A stretch of DNA of 63,381 nt from Acidimicrobiales bacterium (GTDB taxonomy: Bacteria; Actinomycetota; Acidimicrobiia; Acidimicrobiales; CADCSY01): positions 132,766 through 196,146 of the forward strand of contig JAUJNB010000003.1 in NCBI GenBank assembly GCA_030446545.1, in the 5' to 3' direction. Below, in pieces: positions 1 to 8,061 of this stretch (positions within the stretch are counted from its first letter, which is position 1; every line of letters begins with the position of its first letter). Made by a program: the position numbers and the translations under genes. Under the pieces are notes generated by a model. It did not search any database, had not been told where the DNA came from, and was given only the letters and a program-made list of their open reading frames with translations.

Positions 1-1
1 T

Positions 2-844
2 CCGCCGGTGCGCGACGCCGGTGTCTACCAGGGTCTCGGGGCGTGGATCGACGTCTTCGACTACGCCCCCGCCTACCAGGACCCGGGGGAGGTCCCGAGC
101 GTGACCCCCGACGACGTGGCCGGGCTGGTCGACCACGGCGTGGAGACCCTGTACCTCCAGGCCACCCGTCTCGATCCCCGGAGCCCCGACGGGATCGTCG
201 ACGACGAGCTGGTGGGCCGGATCCTGGCCCGGGCCAGGGACGCCGGCATCCGGGTGGTGGGCTGGTACCTGCCCAAGTTCGCCGACCTGGAGGTCGACCT
301 CCTGCGGGTCGAGCAGATCCGCTCCTTCGAGTACCAGGGCCATCGCTTCGACGGCGTCGCCCTCGACATCGAGTGGCGTCGGGATGTCCCCGACCACGCC
401 GAGCGCAACACCCGGTTGGTGGAGCTGTCGCAACGGTTGCGGGAACGGGTCGGGGGCGAGGCGCTGGGGGCCATCGTGCCGCCCCCGGTCCTGCTCGAGG
501 TGGTCAACACCGACAACTGGCCCGCCTTTCCCTGGCCCGAGCTGTCGGGTCTGTACGACGTGTGGCTGCCCATGAGCTACTGGACCCTGCGCGCCTCGTC
601 GTCGGGCTATCGCGACGGCTACGTCTACACCGAGGAGAACGTCCGGCGCCTGCGGGCCAACCTGGGGGACCCGAATGCCGCCGTCCACCCCATCGGGGGC
701 ATCGCCGACCTCGCCGGCGAGGACGGCTACCGGGGCTTCGTGCGAGCGGCCGAGGAGGCGGGGTCGGTGGGCTTGTCGGTCTACGACTACGACACCACCG
801 GGAGCGAGGGCTGGGAGATCCTGGCCGGGGTAGGCCTGCGATGA
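2..844 (+). CDS. Glycoside-hydrolase-like barrel protein (5' partial)
   Basis: The open frame runs back to base 2, so the N-terminus is probably outside the window and the first visible start (GTG at 8) is likely internal. About 280 residues look like a beta/alpha barrel: LYLQATR near residue 50, GIRVVGWYLP near 80, a D-x-E pair in ALDIEW near 120, WLPMSYW near 190 and GLSVYDYD near 258. A D-x-E at a barrel strand end is typical of retaining glycosidases, but I cannot name the family or substrate. Any signal peptide would be upstream of the window. The stop overlaps the lgt start as ATGA, implying translational coupling. Confidence 0.6.
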   Translation, partial: PPVRDAGVYQGLGAWIDVFDYAPAYQDPGEVPSVTPDDVAGLVDHGVETLYLQATRLDPRSPDGIVDDELVGRILARARDAGIRVVGWYLPKFADLEVDLLRVEQIRSFEYQGHRFDGVALDIEWRRDVPDHAERNTRLVELSQRLRERVGGEALGAIVPPPVLLEVVNTDNWPAFPWPELSGLYDVWLPMSYWTLRASSSGYRDGYVYTEENVRRLRANLGDPNAAVHPIGGIADLAGEDGYRGFVRAAEEAGSVGLSVYDYDTTGSEGWEILAGVGLR

Positions 845-1806
845 TGGGAACCGTGCTCCTGGCCGGCATCGCCTACGACCCGCTGCTGCGCATCTCCCTC
901 GGGCCCCTGGAGGTGTCGCCCCACGGGATCGGCGTGGCCCTGGGCGTGCTGGTCGGGGCCCGGATGGTGCTGCCGGCCGCGGCCCGCCGAGGCATCGACG
1001 CCGAGCGCTTCTACGACGTGCTCACCCGGGCGCTGTTCGGTGCCCTGATCGGGGCCCGGGTGGCCTACGTGGTCAACCACCTGGGCAACTACCTCGACGA
1101 CCCCCTCGGCGTCCTGCGGGTCTGGGAAGGTGGCTTCTCGCTGTTGGGGGGGCTGGCCGGGGCGGTGGTGGCCGGCTACCCCAAGCTGCGGGCGTACCAC
1201 ATCCCCTTCTGGCGCTACCTCGACGCAGTGGTGCCCGGCATCGCCCTCGGGATCGCGGTGGGCCGCACCGGCGACCTGGTGATCGCCGACCACCTGGGCA
1301 AGCCCACCGACTTCGTCCTCGGCTACGTCTGCCCCGAGGTGGAGACGGGTTCGCCCTGCCTGGCCCCCGTCGGTGAGGCCGTCCATCAGACCGCCCTCTA
1401 CGACATGGTGGGCGCCGCCCTGGTGTTCGCCCTGTTGTTCTGGTTGGCTCGCCGGCCCCGGCCGGCGGCGTTCCTCACCGCCACCTTCGGTCTGGCCTAT
1501 GGCGCCGTCCGCTTGGTCGAGGGCTTCTTCCGCCTCGACGTCACCCACGGCACCGGGCTCAACGGCAGCCAGTGGACGGCTCTGGCCGTGATGGTGGCCG
1601 CCGTGGTGGCCCTGGCCACCCGCCGCCACCTGCCTCCCGAGGAGCATCCCGAGGGGCTTTCTGGGGAGCGTCCTGGATCGGAGGGGTCCGACGCCGAGCC
1701 CGAGGGGCCCGGGACCGAGACCGGGGAGCCGCAGGCGCCCGGGGCCGAGAGCCACGACGAGCCCGTCGACGGCGAGGCGCGCCGCCGTTCACGCCCGGTA
1801 GGTTGA
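841..1806 (+). CDS. lgt: Prolipoprotein diacylglyceryl transferase-like protein
   Basis: Lgt-family integral membrane protein, 321 residues, with about seven hydrophobic segments. Lgt moves a diacylglyceryl group from phosphatidylglycerol to the lipobox cysteine of prelipoproteins. Family landmarks are the WEGGFSLLGGLAG segment (residues 95-107), GRTGDL (141-146) and YGAVRLVEGFFR (220-231), which holds the conserved C-terminal Arg. Several usual residues differ. The position of E. coli His103 is Leu, and the invariant GR-x-GN is GRTGD, so Asn146 is Asp. The tail from about residue 268 is acidic, Glu/Pro/Gly-rich and probably cytoplasmic. The family call is firm; whether it is the main Lgt or a divergent paralogue is open. 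It starts at ATG overlapping the upstream stop by 4 nt. Confidence 0.8.
   Translation: MMGTVLLAGIAYDPLLRISLGPLEVSPHGIGVALGVLVGARMVLPAAARRGIDAERFYDVLTRALFGALIGARVAYVVNHLGNYLDDPLGVLRVWEGGFSLLGGLAGAVVAGYPKLRAYHIPFWRYLDAVVPGIALGIAVGRTGDLVIADHLGKPTDFVLGYVCPEVETGSPCLAPVGEAVHQTALYDMVGAALVFALLFWLARRPRPAAFLTATFGLAYGAVRLVEGFFRLDVTHGTGLNGSQWTALAVMVAAVVALATRRHLPPEEHPEGLSGERPGSEGSDAEPEGPGTETGEPQAPGAESHDEPVDGEARRRSRPVG
1799..1804 (+). promoter_or_regulatory. -10 element (TAGGTT), probable leaderless promoter
   Basis: TAGGTT ends 7 nt before the ATG at 1812, so transcription would begin at or next to the start codon. No Shine-Dalgarno sequence precedes that ATG. It lies in the 3' end of lgt. Confidence 0.5.
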
Positions 1807-1811
1807 CCCCG

Positions 1812-2219
1812 ATGGAGCGGGTCGTCACCGAGGGCCCCCCCGCCGCGCCCCTCCGCCCCTCGGCCCCGGCCGACGTGTGGATGCGGCGGCTGCTGCGGGT
1901 CCCCGAACGGGTGGCGCCCATCTCCGAAGCGGAGCTGCGGCGGGGGTTCAGCCTGTCCATGCTCGTGTCGGCCACGCGGTGCCTGCTGACCTACCTGGTG
2001 CTGCCCTTCGTGCTCCCGGCCCTGCGGCTGGCCAGCGGCGTGGGCCCCCTTGTGGGGCTGCCCCTCGGGGTGGTGGCCATGGCCGCCAACGTGGTCACCG
2101 CCCGGCGCTTCTGGCTCGCCGACCACCGCTACCGCTGGCCCTACACCGCCCTGGCCGCCGGAATCCTGGTGTTGCTGGCCATCCTGGTGGGGCGCGACCT
2201 GGCCGAGCTGTTGGCCTGA
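1812..2219 (+). CDS. Small integral membrane protein, unknown function
   Basis: A 135-residue protein of no family I recognise. About 45 polar residues precede three hydrophobic helices (about 48-66, 73-90 and 110-128), with an Arg-rich loop (TARRFWLADHRYRW) between helices 2 and 3. The start is set by a TAGGTT -10 box 7 nt upstream. The frame is open further upstream, but that part would lie inside lgt and has the composition of a shadow frame. The next gene begins 2 nt after its stop, so the two probably form one unit. Confidence 0.65.
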   Translation: MERVVTEGPPAAPLRPSAPADVWMRRLLRVPERVAPISEAELRRGFSLSMLVSATRCLLTYLVLPFVLPALRLASGVGPLVGLPLGVVAMAANVVTARRFWLADHRYRWPYTALAAGILVLLAILVGRDLAELLA

Positions 2220-2221
2220 CC

Positions 2222-2662
2222 GTGGCCGGCGGTGACGGCGCGGGCGCTGGTGGTCACCCCGGAAGGGTCCGGCGTTGGGGCTGGCTCGTCCTCGGTTGGT
2301 CCGCCGTGGCCTTCGGAGCGGTGGGGGTGGTGGTCCCGGGTTGGCCCACCACGGTGTTCTTTCTCGCCGCTGCGTCGTGCTTCGCCCGCTCCAGCCCCCG
2401 CTTCGAGCGCTGGGTGCTGGGCCTGCCCAGGATCGGGCCCCTCGTGCGCGATCACCGGGACGGGCTGGGCATGCCCCGGAAGGCCAAGGCCGTGGCCGTG
2501 GCCATGATCGTGGTGGCGGTGTCGGCCAGCGTGGTCCTGGCCATCTCGGCGCTGGTCTGGCGGGTCGTGGTGGTGGCCCTGGGCCTGGTCGGCGTGGCCT
2601 ACATCGGGCTCCGGGTCCCCACCCGTGAGCTGGTCGAAGCCCGGGCCAGCACCCGCGAGTAG
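2222..2662 (+). CDS. DUF454 (YbaN-like) inner membrane protein
   Basis: A 146-residue protein with the DUF454 pattern: a hydrophobic segment ending in GVVVPGWPTTVFFLAAASCF (about residues 38-57), then the ARSSPRFERWVLGLPRIGP block, then a Gly-x-Pro turn and two C-terminal membrane helices. The molecular role of the family is unknown. The GTG start follows the preceding stop by 2 nt. The last 64 bases overlap the 3' end of the convergent acetyltransferase gene, so two real reading frames share that stretch on opposite strands. Confidence 0.8.
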   Translation: MAGGDGAGAGGHPGRVRRWGWLVLGWSAVAFGAVGVVVPGWPTTVFFLAAASCFARSSPRFERWVLGLPRIGPLVRDHRDGLGMPRKAKAVAVAMIVVAVSASVVLAISALVWRVVVVALGLVGVAYIGLRVPTRELVEARASTRE

Positions 2663-3150
2663 CACCACAGCGGGGCGCCGCCGGGGATCTGGCCGTCCCG
2701 CTCCGGGCGCCGCTCGAAGCCCAGGCGCAGGTACAGGCGATGGGCCGCGGTCATGGCCGGCATGGTGCCGAGCACCAGGCCCCCCTTGCCGGCGGCGCCG
2801 GCCCGCTGGAGGCACGCCTGCACCAGCTTCGTGCCCACCCCCCGGCCCTGGTCGGCCGGGTCGACCACCAGCATGCGCAGCTCGGCCTCGTCCTCCTCGA
2901 TGAGCTGGGCGTAGGGCCCGGGGCCGGGGACGTAGGTGACGCCCCCCACCACCCGCCCGCCGACGTCGGCCACCAGGACCTCACAGCCCGCCGCCAAGCG
3001 GGCGTCGGCGTCGCGTAGGACCTCGGCGTAGGTGGCCAGCTCGCTGGCCAGCACCCGGCGATAGACGTCGACGGTGAGCTCACCCAGCCCGGCCTGCTCC
3101 TCGGGCCGGACGGGCCGGACCACCACCCGGGGCGTCGTGCCACCATGCAC
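2599..3150 (-). CDS. GNAT-family N-acetyltransferase
   Basis: A 183-residue GNAT domain: VVVRPVRPEEQAGL at the start, the acidic strand EAELRMLVVDPADQGRGVGTKL carrying the acetyl-CoA loop Q-G-R-G-V-G near residue 105, and AHRLYLRLGFERR near 145. It would transfer an acetyl group from acetyl-CoA to an unknown amine. The GTG at 3150 is chosen; another GTG just inside would also suit the domain. It is divergent from the ATP-grasp gene, with the proposed starts 6 bp past each other, so at least one true start may be further in. Its last residues overlap the DUF454 gene. Confidence 0.8.
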   Translation of the reverse strand: MHGGTTPRVVVRPVRPEEQAGLGELTVDVYRRVLASELATYAEVLRDADARLAAGCEVLVADVGGRVVGGVTYVPGPGPYAQLIEEDEAELRMLVVDPADQGRGVGTKLVQACLQRAGAAGKGGLVLGTMPAMTAAHRLYLRLGFERRPERDGQIPGGAPLWCYSRVLARASTSSRVGTRSPM

Positions 3151-4611
3151 CCCGTGCCCCCCTCCCTCGTGACCGGCCAGGACCCCGTCCCCTCCTCCTG
3201 GGAGACCGGGACGATGGTGCTGCTGCCCTCCCTGTCGTTCCCCGTGGCCGAGCTGGTCAAGATCACCGGGATCGACCACTACGAGGAGCGCCTGCTGTGC
3301 GTCATCCTGCTCCTCGCCCGCCCCGATCTACGCATCGTCTACCTCACCTCCCAGCCGGTCGACCCCGCCGTCGTGGACTACCACCTCGGGTTCCTCCCCG
3401 ATCCTGGCGATGCCCGCCGCCGCCTCCACCTGGTAGCGGTGGGCCAGGCCGGCCCCCGGCCCCTGACCGAGAAGCTGCTCGACTCCCCCGACGTCCTCAG
3501 CCGGGTGCGGGACCTGGTGGGTGGTGACGCCGGCGCAGCGTTGCTGCCGTTCAACGTCACCCCGGCGGAGTGGGCCCTGGCCAGCACCCTCGGCCTGGTG
3601 CTCGACGGCCCCGGCGCCGACCTGGTGGCCCTCGGGTCCAAGACGGGCTCGCGCCGAGTGGCCCGACGGGCGGGCGTGGCCGTCCTCGAAGGGGAGGAGG
3701 AGCTGGGATCCCAGCTCGAGGTGGTGGCCGCGGTGGAGCGACTGCGCCGACGGCGCCCGGAAGCGGTGCAGGCGGTGATCAAGCTCAATCACGGGTTCTC
3801 GGGTCAGGGCAACGCCCTGGTCGACCTCACCGCCCCCGAGCCGTGCTCGCCCCCGTCGACCACCTTCTGCGCCGCGGGCGAGTCGTGGCCAACCTACGCA
3901 GCCAAGATCGCGGCCGAGGGGGCGATCGTGGAAGAGGTGGCCCCGTCGCCCCTGGCCTCCCCCAGCGCCCAGGTCCGCATCAACCCCGGCGGCGAGGTGC
4001 ACGTCGTCTCCACCCACGATCAGGTCCTCGGCGGGCCAGGCAGCCAGGTCTACCTGGGCTGTCGCTTCCCGGCCGACCCTTCCTACCGGGCGGCCATCGC
4101 CGAGGCCGCCCTGGCCGTGGGGCGGGTCCTGGCCGGCGACGGCGTGGTCGGCCCCTTCGGAGTGGACTTCCTGGTGCTGCGCGGTCCCGACCATGGCGGT
4201 GGCTCGCCCGGGGTGGTGCTCAGCGAGATCAACCTGCGCCTGGGGGGCACCACCCACCCGTTCTGGATGGCTCGCCTGGCTACGGGTGGGCGCTACCACC
4301 CCGCAACCGGGGAGCTCCTGGTCGACGGCCGGCCTCGTTGTTACGTGGCCACCGACAACCTCCGGGCGCCGGGCCTGATCGGATGGTCACCGGGCCAGGC
4401 CGTCGAGGCGGTGGCCGCCGCCGGCCTGGCCTATGACGCCGCCACGGCCACCGGAGTGACCCTGCACCTGCTCGGCGCCCTGCCCCGTCACGGCAAGCTG
4501 GGCGCCACCTGCATCGCCGAGGACCTGGCCGGCGCCGCGGCCCGGTCCCAGGCCTTGGGCGACCTGCTGGCCGGCGTGGGCCGGGACCGCTCGTCCTCGG
4601 CCGCGCCGTGA
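3145..4611 (+). CDS. PGM1-related ATP-grasp peptide ligase
   Basis: A 488-residue protein resembling the pheganomycin ligase PGM1 family. The pre-ATP-grasp part carries MVLLPSLSFPVAEL, HYEERLLCVILLLARP, YLTSQPVDPAVVDYHLG, RPLTEKLLDSP and LPFNVTPAEWALA (residues 24-150). The ATP-grasp part has VIKLNHGFSGQGNALV (about 211-226), STHDQVLGGPGSQVYLGCRF and the metal-binding LSEINLRLGGTTHP (about 354-367), and ends with the family motif PRHGKLGATCI. PGM1 joins peptides through an acyl-phosphate; the substrate here is unknown. ATG 3145 is used; ATG 3214, with GGGAG 10 nt upstream, is an alternative. It overlaps the HIT gene by 4 nt (GTGA). Confidence 0.82.
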   Translation: MHPVPPSLVTGQDPVPSSWETGTMVLLPSLSFPVAELVKITGIDHYEERLLCVILLLARPDLRIVYLTSQPVDPAVVDYHLGFLPDPGDARRRLHLVAVGQAGPRPLTEKLLDSPDVLSRVRDLVGGDAGAALLPFNVTPAEWALASTLGLVLDGPGADLVALGSKTGSRRVARRAGVAVLEGEEELGSQLEVVAAVERLRRRRPEAVQAVIKLNHGFSGQGNALVDLTAPEPCSPPSTTFCAAGESWPTYAAKIAAEGAIVEEVAPSPLASPSAQVRINPGGEVHVVSTHDQVLGGPGSQVYLGCRFPADPSYRAAIAEAALAVGRVLAGDGVVGPFGVDFLVLRGPDHGGGSPGVVLSEINLRLGGTTHPFWMARLATGGRYHPATGELLVDGRPRCYVATDNLRAPGLIGWSPGQAVEAVAAAGLAYDAATATGVTLHLLGALPRHGKLGATCIAEDLAGAAARSQALGDLLAGVGRDRSSSAAP

Positions 4612-5108
4612 CCGTTGCCGGAACCGGCACCGGGGCCGGTACCCCGGACGAAGCCGGACCGCCCCGAGAGGGCTGCGCCTTCTGCCGCATCGTGGCCGGG
4701 GTGGCCCCGGCCCAGGTGGTGCTGGCCGACGAGTGCTGTCTGGCCTTCCTCGACGTGCGCCCGCTGTTCCCGGGACACACCCTGATCGTGCCCCGGGAAC
4801 ATCACGAGACCCTGGGCGACCTCCCTCCCGGGCTGGTAGGCCCCTTGTTCACGCGCGTCCGCCGCCTGTCACAGGCCGTGGAGGAAGGCCTGGGCGCAGC
4901 CGGCAGCTTCGTGGCGTGCAACAACCGGGTGAGCCAGAGCGTGCCCCACGTGCACGTCCACGTCGTTCCCCGGAACCGCAAGGACGGTCTCCGGGGCTTC
5001 TTCTGGCCCCGCCAGGGCTACGAGGACGAGGCCCAGGCGGCCGAGGTCGCCGCCCGGCTGCGCCGGGCGCTGTCCGCTCAGCACGACGGAGAGGCCGCCC
5101 TAGGCTGA
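4608..5108 (+). CDS. HIT-family nucleotide hydrolase/transferase
   Basis: A 166-residue histidine-triad protein. The N-terminal CAFCRIVAG (residues 23-31) is the usual zinc-type start of the fold. FPGHTLIVPREHHETLGDL follows, then the catalytic triad VPHVHVHVVPRN near residue 118. HIT proteins hydrolyse nucleoside phosphoramidates or other nucleotide conjugates. The GTG start overlaps the stop of the ATP-grasp ligase, so the two are likely co-translated. A hydrolase of AMP adducts beside a ligase could be functionally linked, which is inference. Confidence 0.88.
   Translation: MTVAGTGTGAGTPDEAGPPREGCAFCRIVAGVAPAQVVLADECCLAFLDVRPLFPGHTLIVPREHHETLGDLPPGLVGPLFTRVRRLSQAVEEGLGAAGSFVACNNRVSQSVPHVHVHVVPRNRKDGLRGFFWPRQGYEDEAQAAEVAARLRRALSAQHDGEAALG
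5101..5106 (+). promoter_or_regulatory. -10 element (TAGGCT), probable leaderless promoter
   Basis: TAGGCT ends 6 nt before the ATG at 5113 and overlaps the last codons of the HIT gene. The PH-domain pair may therefore have its own transcript. Confidence 0.5.
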
Positions 5109-5112
5109 GCGG

Positions 5113-5634
5113 ATGACGGAGGTGGCGGCGGCAGCACCGGTGGCCGTTGCCGACGGCCTACGGCCGCTGCACCCCAACCAGCTCCGGGTGTGGCGCCTCG
5201 GATGGGCCCTGGCGGCCCTGGCCCTGAGCGCCCTGGTGCTGGCCGCCGAGCTGGCGGCGGCGGCCGTGGCCGGCGCTCCTCAGCTGCCCGGACCGATGGG
5301 CACGGCCACGGTGGCCGTGGCCGTGGTGGCCGGGGCCCTGGTGTGGTGGCTTCCCCGCCTGGGCTACGACGCCTGGCGCTACCAGCTGGGCCCTTCGACC
5401 CTCGAACTGCGTCGGGGCGTGGTCATCCGCAGCCACACGGCCATCCCCTACTTCCGGGTGCAGCACATCGACATCACCCGCAGTCCCCTCGAGCGGGCCC
5501 TGGGCCTGTCCCAGCTCGTGGTCCGGACGGCGGCGGCCACCACCGACGCCCGGCTGCCGGGCATCGCCGCGGCCGACGCCGAGCGTCTTCGCGACGTCAT
5601 CCTGGCCCGTACCGGTCGTGGCGACGCTGTCTGA
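5113..5634 (+). CDS. Bacterial PH-domain (DUF304) membrane protein
   Basis: A 173-residue protein with an N-terminal polar stretch, LHPNQLRVWRLGWAL, two membrane helices (about 31-53 and 62-80) and then a bacterial PH-2 domain. YQLGPSTLELRRGVVIRSHTAIPYFRVQHIDI leads into the typical R-V-Q-H-I-D-I strand and the GLSQLVVRTAAATT loop. The paired arrangement with a larger multi-PH protein is the YdbS/YdbT layout of many Gram-positives. In Bacillus such proteins help resist antibiotics acting on the envelope; the role here is inferred only from family. Confidence 0.85.
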   Translation: MTEVAAAAPVAVADGLRPLHPNQLRVWRLGWALAALALSALVLAAELAAAAVAGAPQLPGPMGTATVAVAVVAGALVWWLPRLGYDAWRYQLGPSTLELRRGVVIRSHTAIPYFRVQHIDITRSPLERALGLSQLVVRTAAATTDARLPGIAAADAERLRDVILARTGRGDAV

Positions 5635-7312
5635 TCTCCAGGCGCCGGAGGCGTCCTCCACCGCTCCGGCTCCGTCGCCCCGGCGCCTGCACCCCATGAG
5701 CCCGGTTCTCGACGTGTCGGCGCTCGGGCGCCAGCTCCTGGCCCCCGCAGCGGTGGCCTTCAGCGCCGGAGGGCTGCGGCTGCTCGCTCTCGGGGTGGTG
5801 GTGGTGCTGGTCGTGCGGGTTTTGGCCTGGCGGCGGAGGACCTACGTCCTCGAGCGTGGGGTGCTGCGGGTCGACGGTGGCCTGCTCGTGCGCAGCCAGC
5901 AACTCGTGCCCTGCGAGCGCATCCAGCAGGTCAACCTGGTGCAGAAGCTGCGCCACCGGATGCTCAGCGTGGCCATTCTGGAGGTGCAGACGGCCGTGGG
6001 GGGCCCCGGTTCGGAGCTCCGCCTCGAGGTGTTGGCCTTCGCCGAGGCCGAGCGCCTGCGCACTGCCCTGCTGGCGGCCAAGGCCCGGGTGGTGCAGCGG
6101 CGATCGGCCGCCGGCGCCGGCGGTCGGGAGGAGGACGACGTCGCCACGGGCGCCGACGAGGGGGACGGGCACGTCGGGCAGGACCTCGATGTCGCGAGCG
6201 CGGGCGAGGGTGTCCGTCGTCCGAGAGGGCCGGAGTCGACGAACGAATCGCCGCAGGCGCCGCCCTGGGTTCCTGCCGCCTGGCCGGTGCTGGAACTGGG
6301 CTACCGCCAGTTGGCCGTGGCCGGCCTCACCGGGAAGGAGCTGCTCGTCGTCCTGGCCATCGTCCCCGCCACCGCCCAACTGGCGTCCGAGCTGCCCTGG
6401 CAGCCCTGGGACGACGTCCACCTCCCGGCCCTCGACGTCTTGGGCCCGACCCTGCTCGGGGCCCTGGCCCTGGGGTTCGTGGCGGTGTGGCTGGCCGGCG
6501 CCGCCGCGGTGTCCATCTTCGCCAACGCCGGCTACCGCCTGAACCTGGTGGGCGACGAGCTCCACCTGAGCCGGGGGCTGCTCGACCACCACGAGACGAC
6601 CCTGCCCCTGTCCCGGGTGCAGGCCGTACGGGTGTCGGCGTCCCTGCACCGGCGGGTGCTCGGGCTGGTCTCGCTACGGCTCCAGAGTGCGGGCACCGGT
6701 GCCAACACCGAGGACACCCGTCTGGCCGTGCCCATCCTGGCGGCGGCCGACCTCGATCGAGTGCTGGCGCTGGTGTTGACCGGCGCCGGTCACTTCCCGG
6801 AGCTGCACCGACCGCCGCCGGCCGCTCTGCGCCGGGCCCTGGTCCGCCATGTGGTGCCGGTGGTGGCGGTGGCGCTCGGTGCCTCCGTGGTGGTCCGGCC
6901 GTGGGGCGCGCTGGCCTTCCTCGCCGTGCCCCTGGCGGCCGGCATGGGGATCGCGGCCTATCGCGGCCTCGGCCACGCCCTGGTCGACGGCTTCCTCGTC
7001 GCCCGGTCGGGCTCGTGGAACCGCCAGACCGTGGTGGTGCCCGTGGCCCGGTCGCAGAGCGCACGGGTCCAGGCCGGATGGTGGCAACGACGGGCGGGCC
7101 TGGCCTCGCTCCTCGTCGACCTGGCCGGGCCCGGCCCCCGACCCGTGGTGCGGGACGAGGCCTCGGGGGTGGCCGAGGACCTGATGGCGCGGGTGATGGC
7201 CGGTGTCGGCGGTGCCGGCTCCGTCAGCGGTGCCGCCGGCGACGACGCCGTCAGCGGTGCCGCCGGCGACGACGCTTCGCCCGCCCCGGGACCGGCGCCG
7301 CCGGCCGGGTAG
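5618..7312 (+). CDS. YdbT-like protein with repeated PH domains
   Basis: A 564-residue membrane protein with repeated PH-2 (DUF304) units, each preceded by a helix pair. First unit: LERGVLRVDGGLLVRSQQLVPCERIQQVNL (about 76-107). Second: LVGDELHLSRGLLDHHETTLPLSRVQAVRV. A third, weaker unit sits near SWNRQTVVVPVARSQSARVQ. A charged linker rich in Asp/Glu/Gly (about 165-210) separates units one and two. The GTG start lies 17 nt inside the upstream gene; it is preferred because RLHPMSPVLD, which opens the fold, lies before the next start (ATG 5697). The C-terminus has a Gly-Ala-Asp-Asp direct repeat (AAGDDAVSG). Confidence 0.83.
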   Translation: MATLSDLQAPEASSTAPAPSPRRLHPMSPVLDVSALGRQLLAPAAVAFSAGGLRLLALGVVVVLVVRVLAWRRRTYVLERGVLRVDGGLLVRSQQLVPCERIQQVNLVQKLRHRMLSVAILEVQTAVGGPGSELRLEVLAFAEAERLRTALLAAKARVVQRRSAAGAGGREEDDVATGADEGDGHVGQDLDVASAGEGVRRPRGPESTNESPQAPPWVPAAWPVLELGYRQLAVAGLTGKELLVVLAIVPATAQLASELPWQPWDDVHLPALDVLGPTLLGALALGFVAVWLAGAAAVSIFANAGYRLNLVGDELHLSRGLLDHHETTLPLSRVQAVRVSASLHRRVLGLVSLRLQSAGTGANTEDTRLAVPILAAADLDRVLALVLTGAGHFPELHRPPPAALRRALVRHVVPVVAVALGASVVVRPWGALAFLAVPLAAGMGIAAYRGLGHALVDGFLVARSGSWNRQTVVVPVARSQSARVQAGWWQRRAGLASLLVDLAGPGPRPVVRDEASGVAEDLMARVMAGVGGAGSVSGAAGDDAVSGAAGDDASPAPGPAPPAG

Positions 7313-7315
7313 CGT
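7310..7315 (+). promoter_or_regulatory. -10 element (TAGCGT), probable leaderless promoter
   Basis: TAGCGT overlaps the stop of the PH-domain gene and ends 6 nt before the GTG at 7322. It supports that very small gene being real. Confidence 0.5.
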
Positions 7316-7321
7316 CGGGGC

Positions 7322-7495
7322 GTGCCGTACGCCCTCGCCCTGGCCGTCACGTGGGCGGTGGCGGCCGAGACGCCCACGACCGAGGTGCGACGGGTGGTGG
7401 GCGAACCGCTCCCCTCCTGGGTGGTGGTGGGCGCCGGCGTGGCCCTGTTCGTGTTCATCCTCGTCGCCGGCTTTGTGGCCCGGCGCCACCGCTGA
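7322..7495 (+). CDS. Small single-pass membrane protein (57 aa)
   Basis: A 57-residue protein: a short hydrophobic N-terminus ending AVAAETPT (possibly a signal peptide), a polar middle (TTEVRRVVGEPLPSW), one strong membrane helix VVVGAGVALFVFILVAGFVA, and a positive tail ARRHR. This predicts an outside N-terminal loop and a cytoplasmic C-terminus. Third codon positions are almost all G or C, as in neighbouring genes. A TAGCGT -10 box 6 nt before the GTG supports the start. No family recognised. Confidence 0.6.
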   Translation: MPYALALAVTWAVAAETPTTEVRRVVGEPLPSWVVVGAGVALFVFILVAGFVARRHR

Positions 7496-7533
7496 GGGGC
7501 GGCGACAGGGGCTTCCCGGGGCGTAGGCCTGGG

Positions 7534-7917
7534 TCAAGGGCCCGAAGACCATGGTCCCCGACGGGCCCGGCGGAGGCGCCAGACCCCGATGACCGTTGCG
7601 ACCACCACCCAGCCGGCGAGGAGCCAGACGTCACCCGGCCGCAGCAGGCCCTGGTACGCCTTGGTCACCACCACCACGGCCGAGAGGGTGACCAGGCCGG
7701 CGAGGAGGAGCAAAGCCCAGCGGCTGGGTTCTCGGTGTCGGCCCGAAGGCTGCCGGTCGAGGACCTCCCGCCACCACCGGGCTTCGTCACGGATGATCCA
7801 GGTCGCGCCGGCGCAGGCCACGGCGCCGAGGCCGATGGCGACCGGCTCCAGAACGATGATCCCCGTCACCACCAAGAACGGGCCGACGACGGCCAGCATG
7901 ATCCCGTGCACGATCAT
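7534..7917 (-). CDS. Four-helix membrane protein, unknown function
   Basis: A 127-residue protein from the ATG at 7917. Helices are at about 4-20 (MLAVVGPFLVVTGIIVL), 23-40, 68-85 (WALLLLAGLVTLSAVVVVTK) and 96-113, ending in a basic tail RLRRARRGPW. A charged loop (RDEARWWREVLDRQPSGRHREPSR) separates the two helical hairpins. The open frame continues upstream, but that part lacks sensible composition. It is convergent with the small gene ending at 7495. I do not recognise a family. Confidence 0.6.
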   Translation of the reverse strand: MIVHGIMLAVVGPFLVVTGIIVLEPVAIGLGAVACAGATWIIRDEARWWREVLDRQPSGRHREPSRWALLLLAGLVTLSAVVVVTKAYQGLLRPGDVWLLAGWVVVATVIGVWRLRRARRGPWSSGP

Positions 7918-8049
7918 GGGCCCTGCCGTGTGGCGGTTCGCAGAGGGGCGGGCCGAGCGGCCGACATGGGCACCCTCGAGAGGGTGACCGGAAACGGCGA
8001 GGGTGGCCGGGGGTCGACGGTCCCCGTTCCCGCCGACGATGCCGTGGGG

Positions 8050-8055
8050 TAGGGG
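8050..8055 (+). promoter_or_regulatory. -10-like element (TAGGGG), possible leaderless promoter
   Basis: TAGGGG followed by T ends 6 nt before the GTG at 8062. It is a weaker version of the TANNNT pattern because the last base is G. Confidence 0.35.
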
Positions 8056-8061
8056 TCGCGG

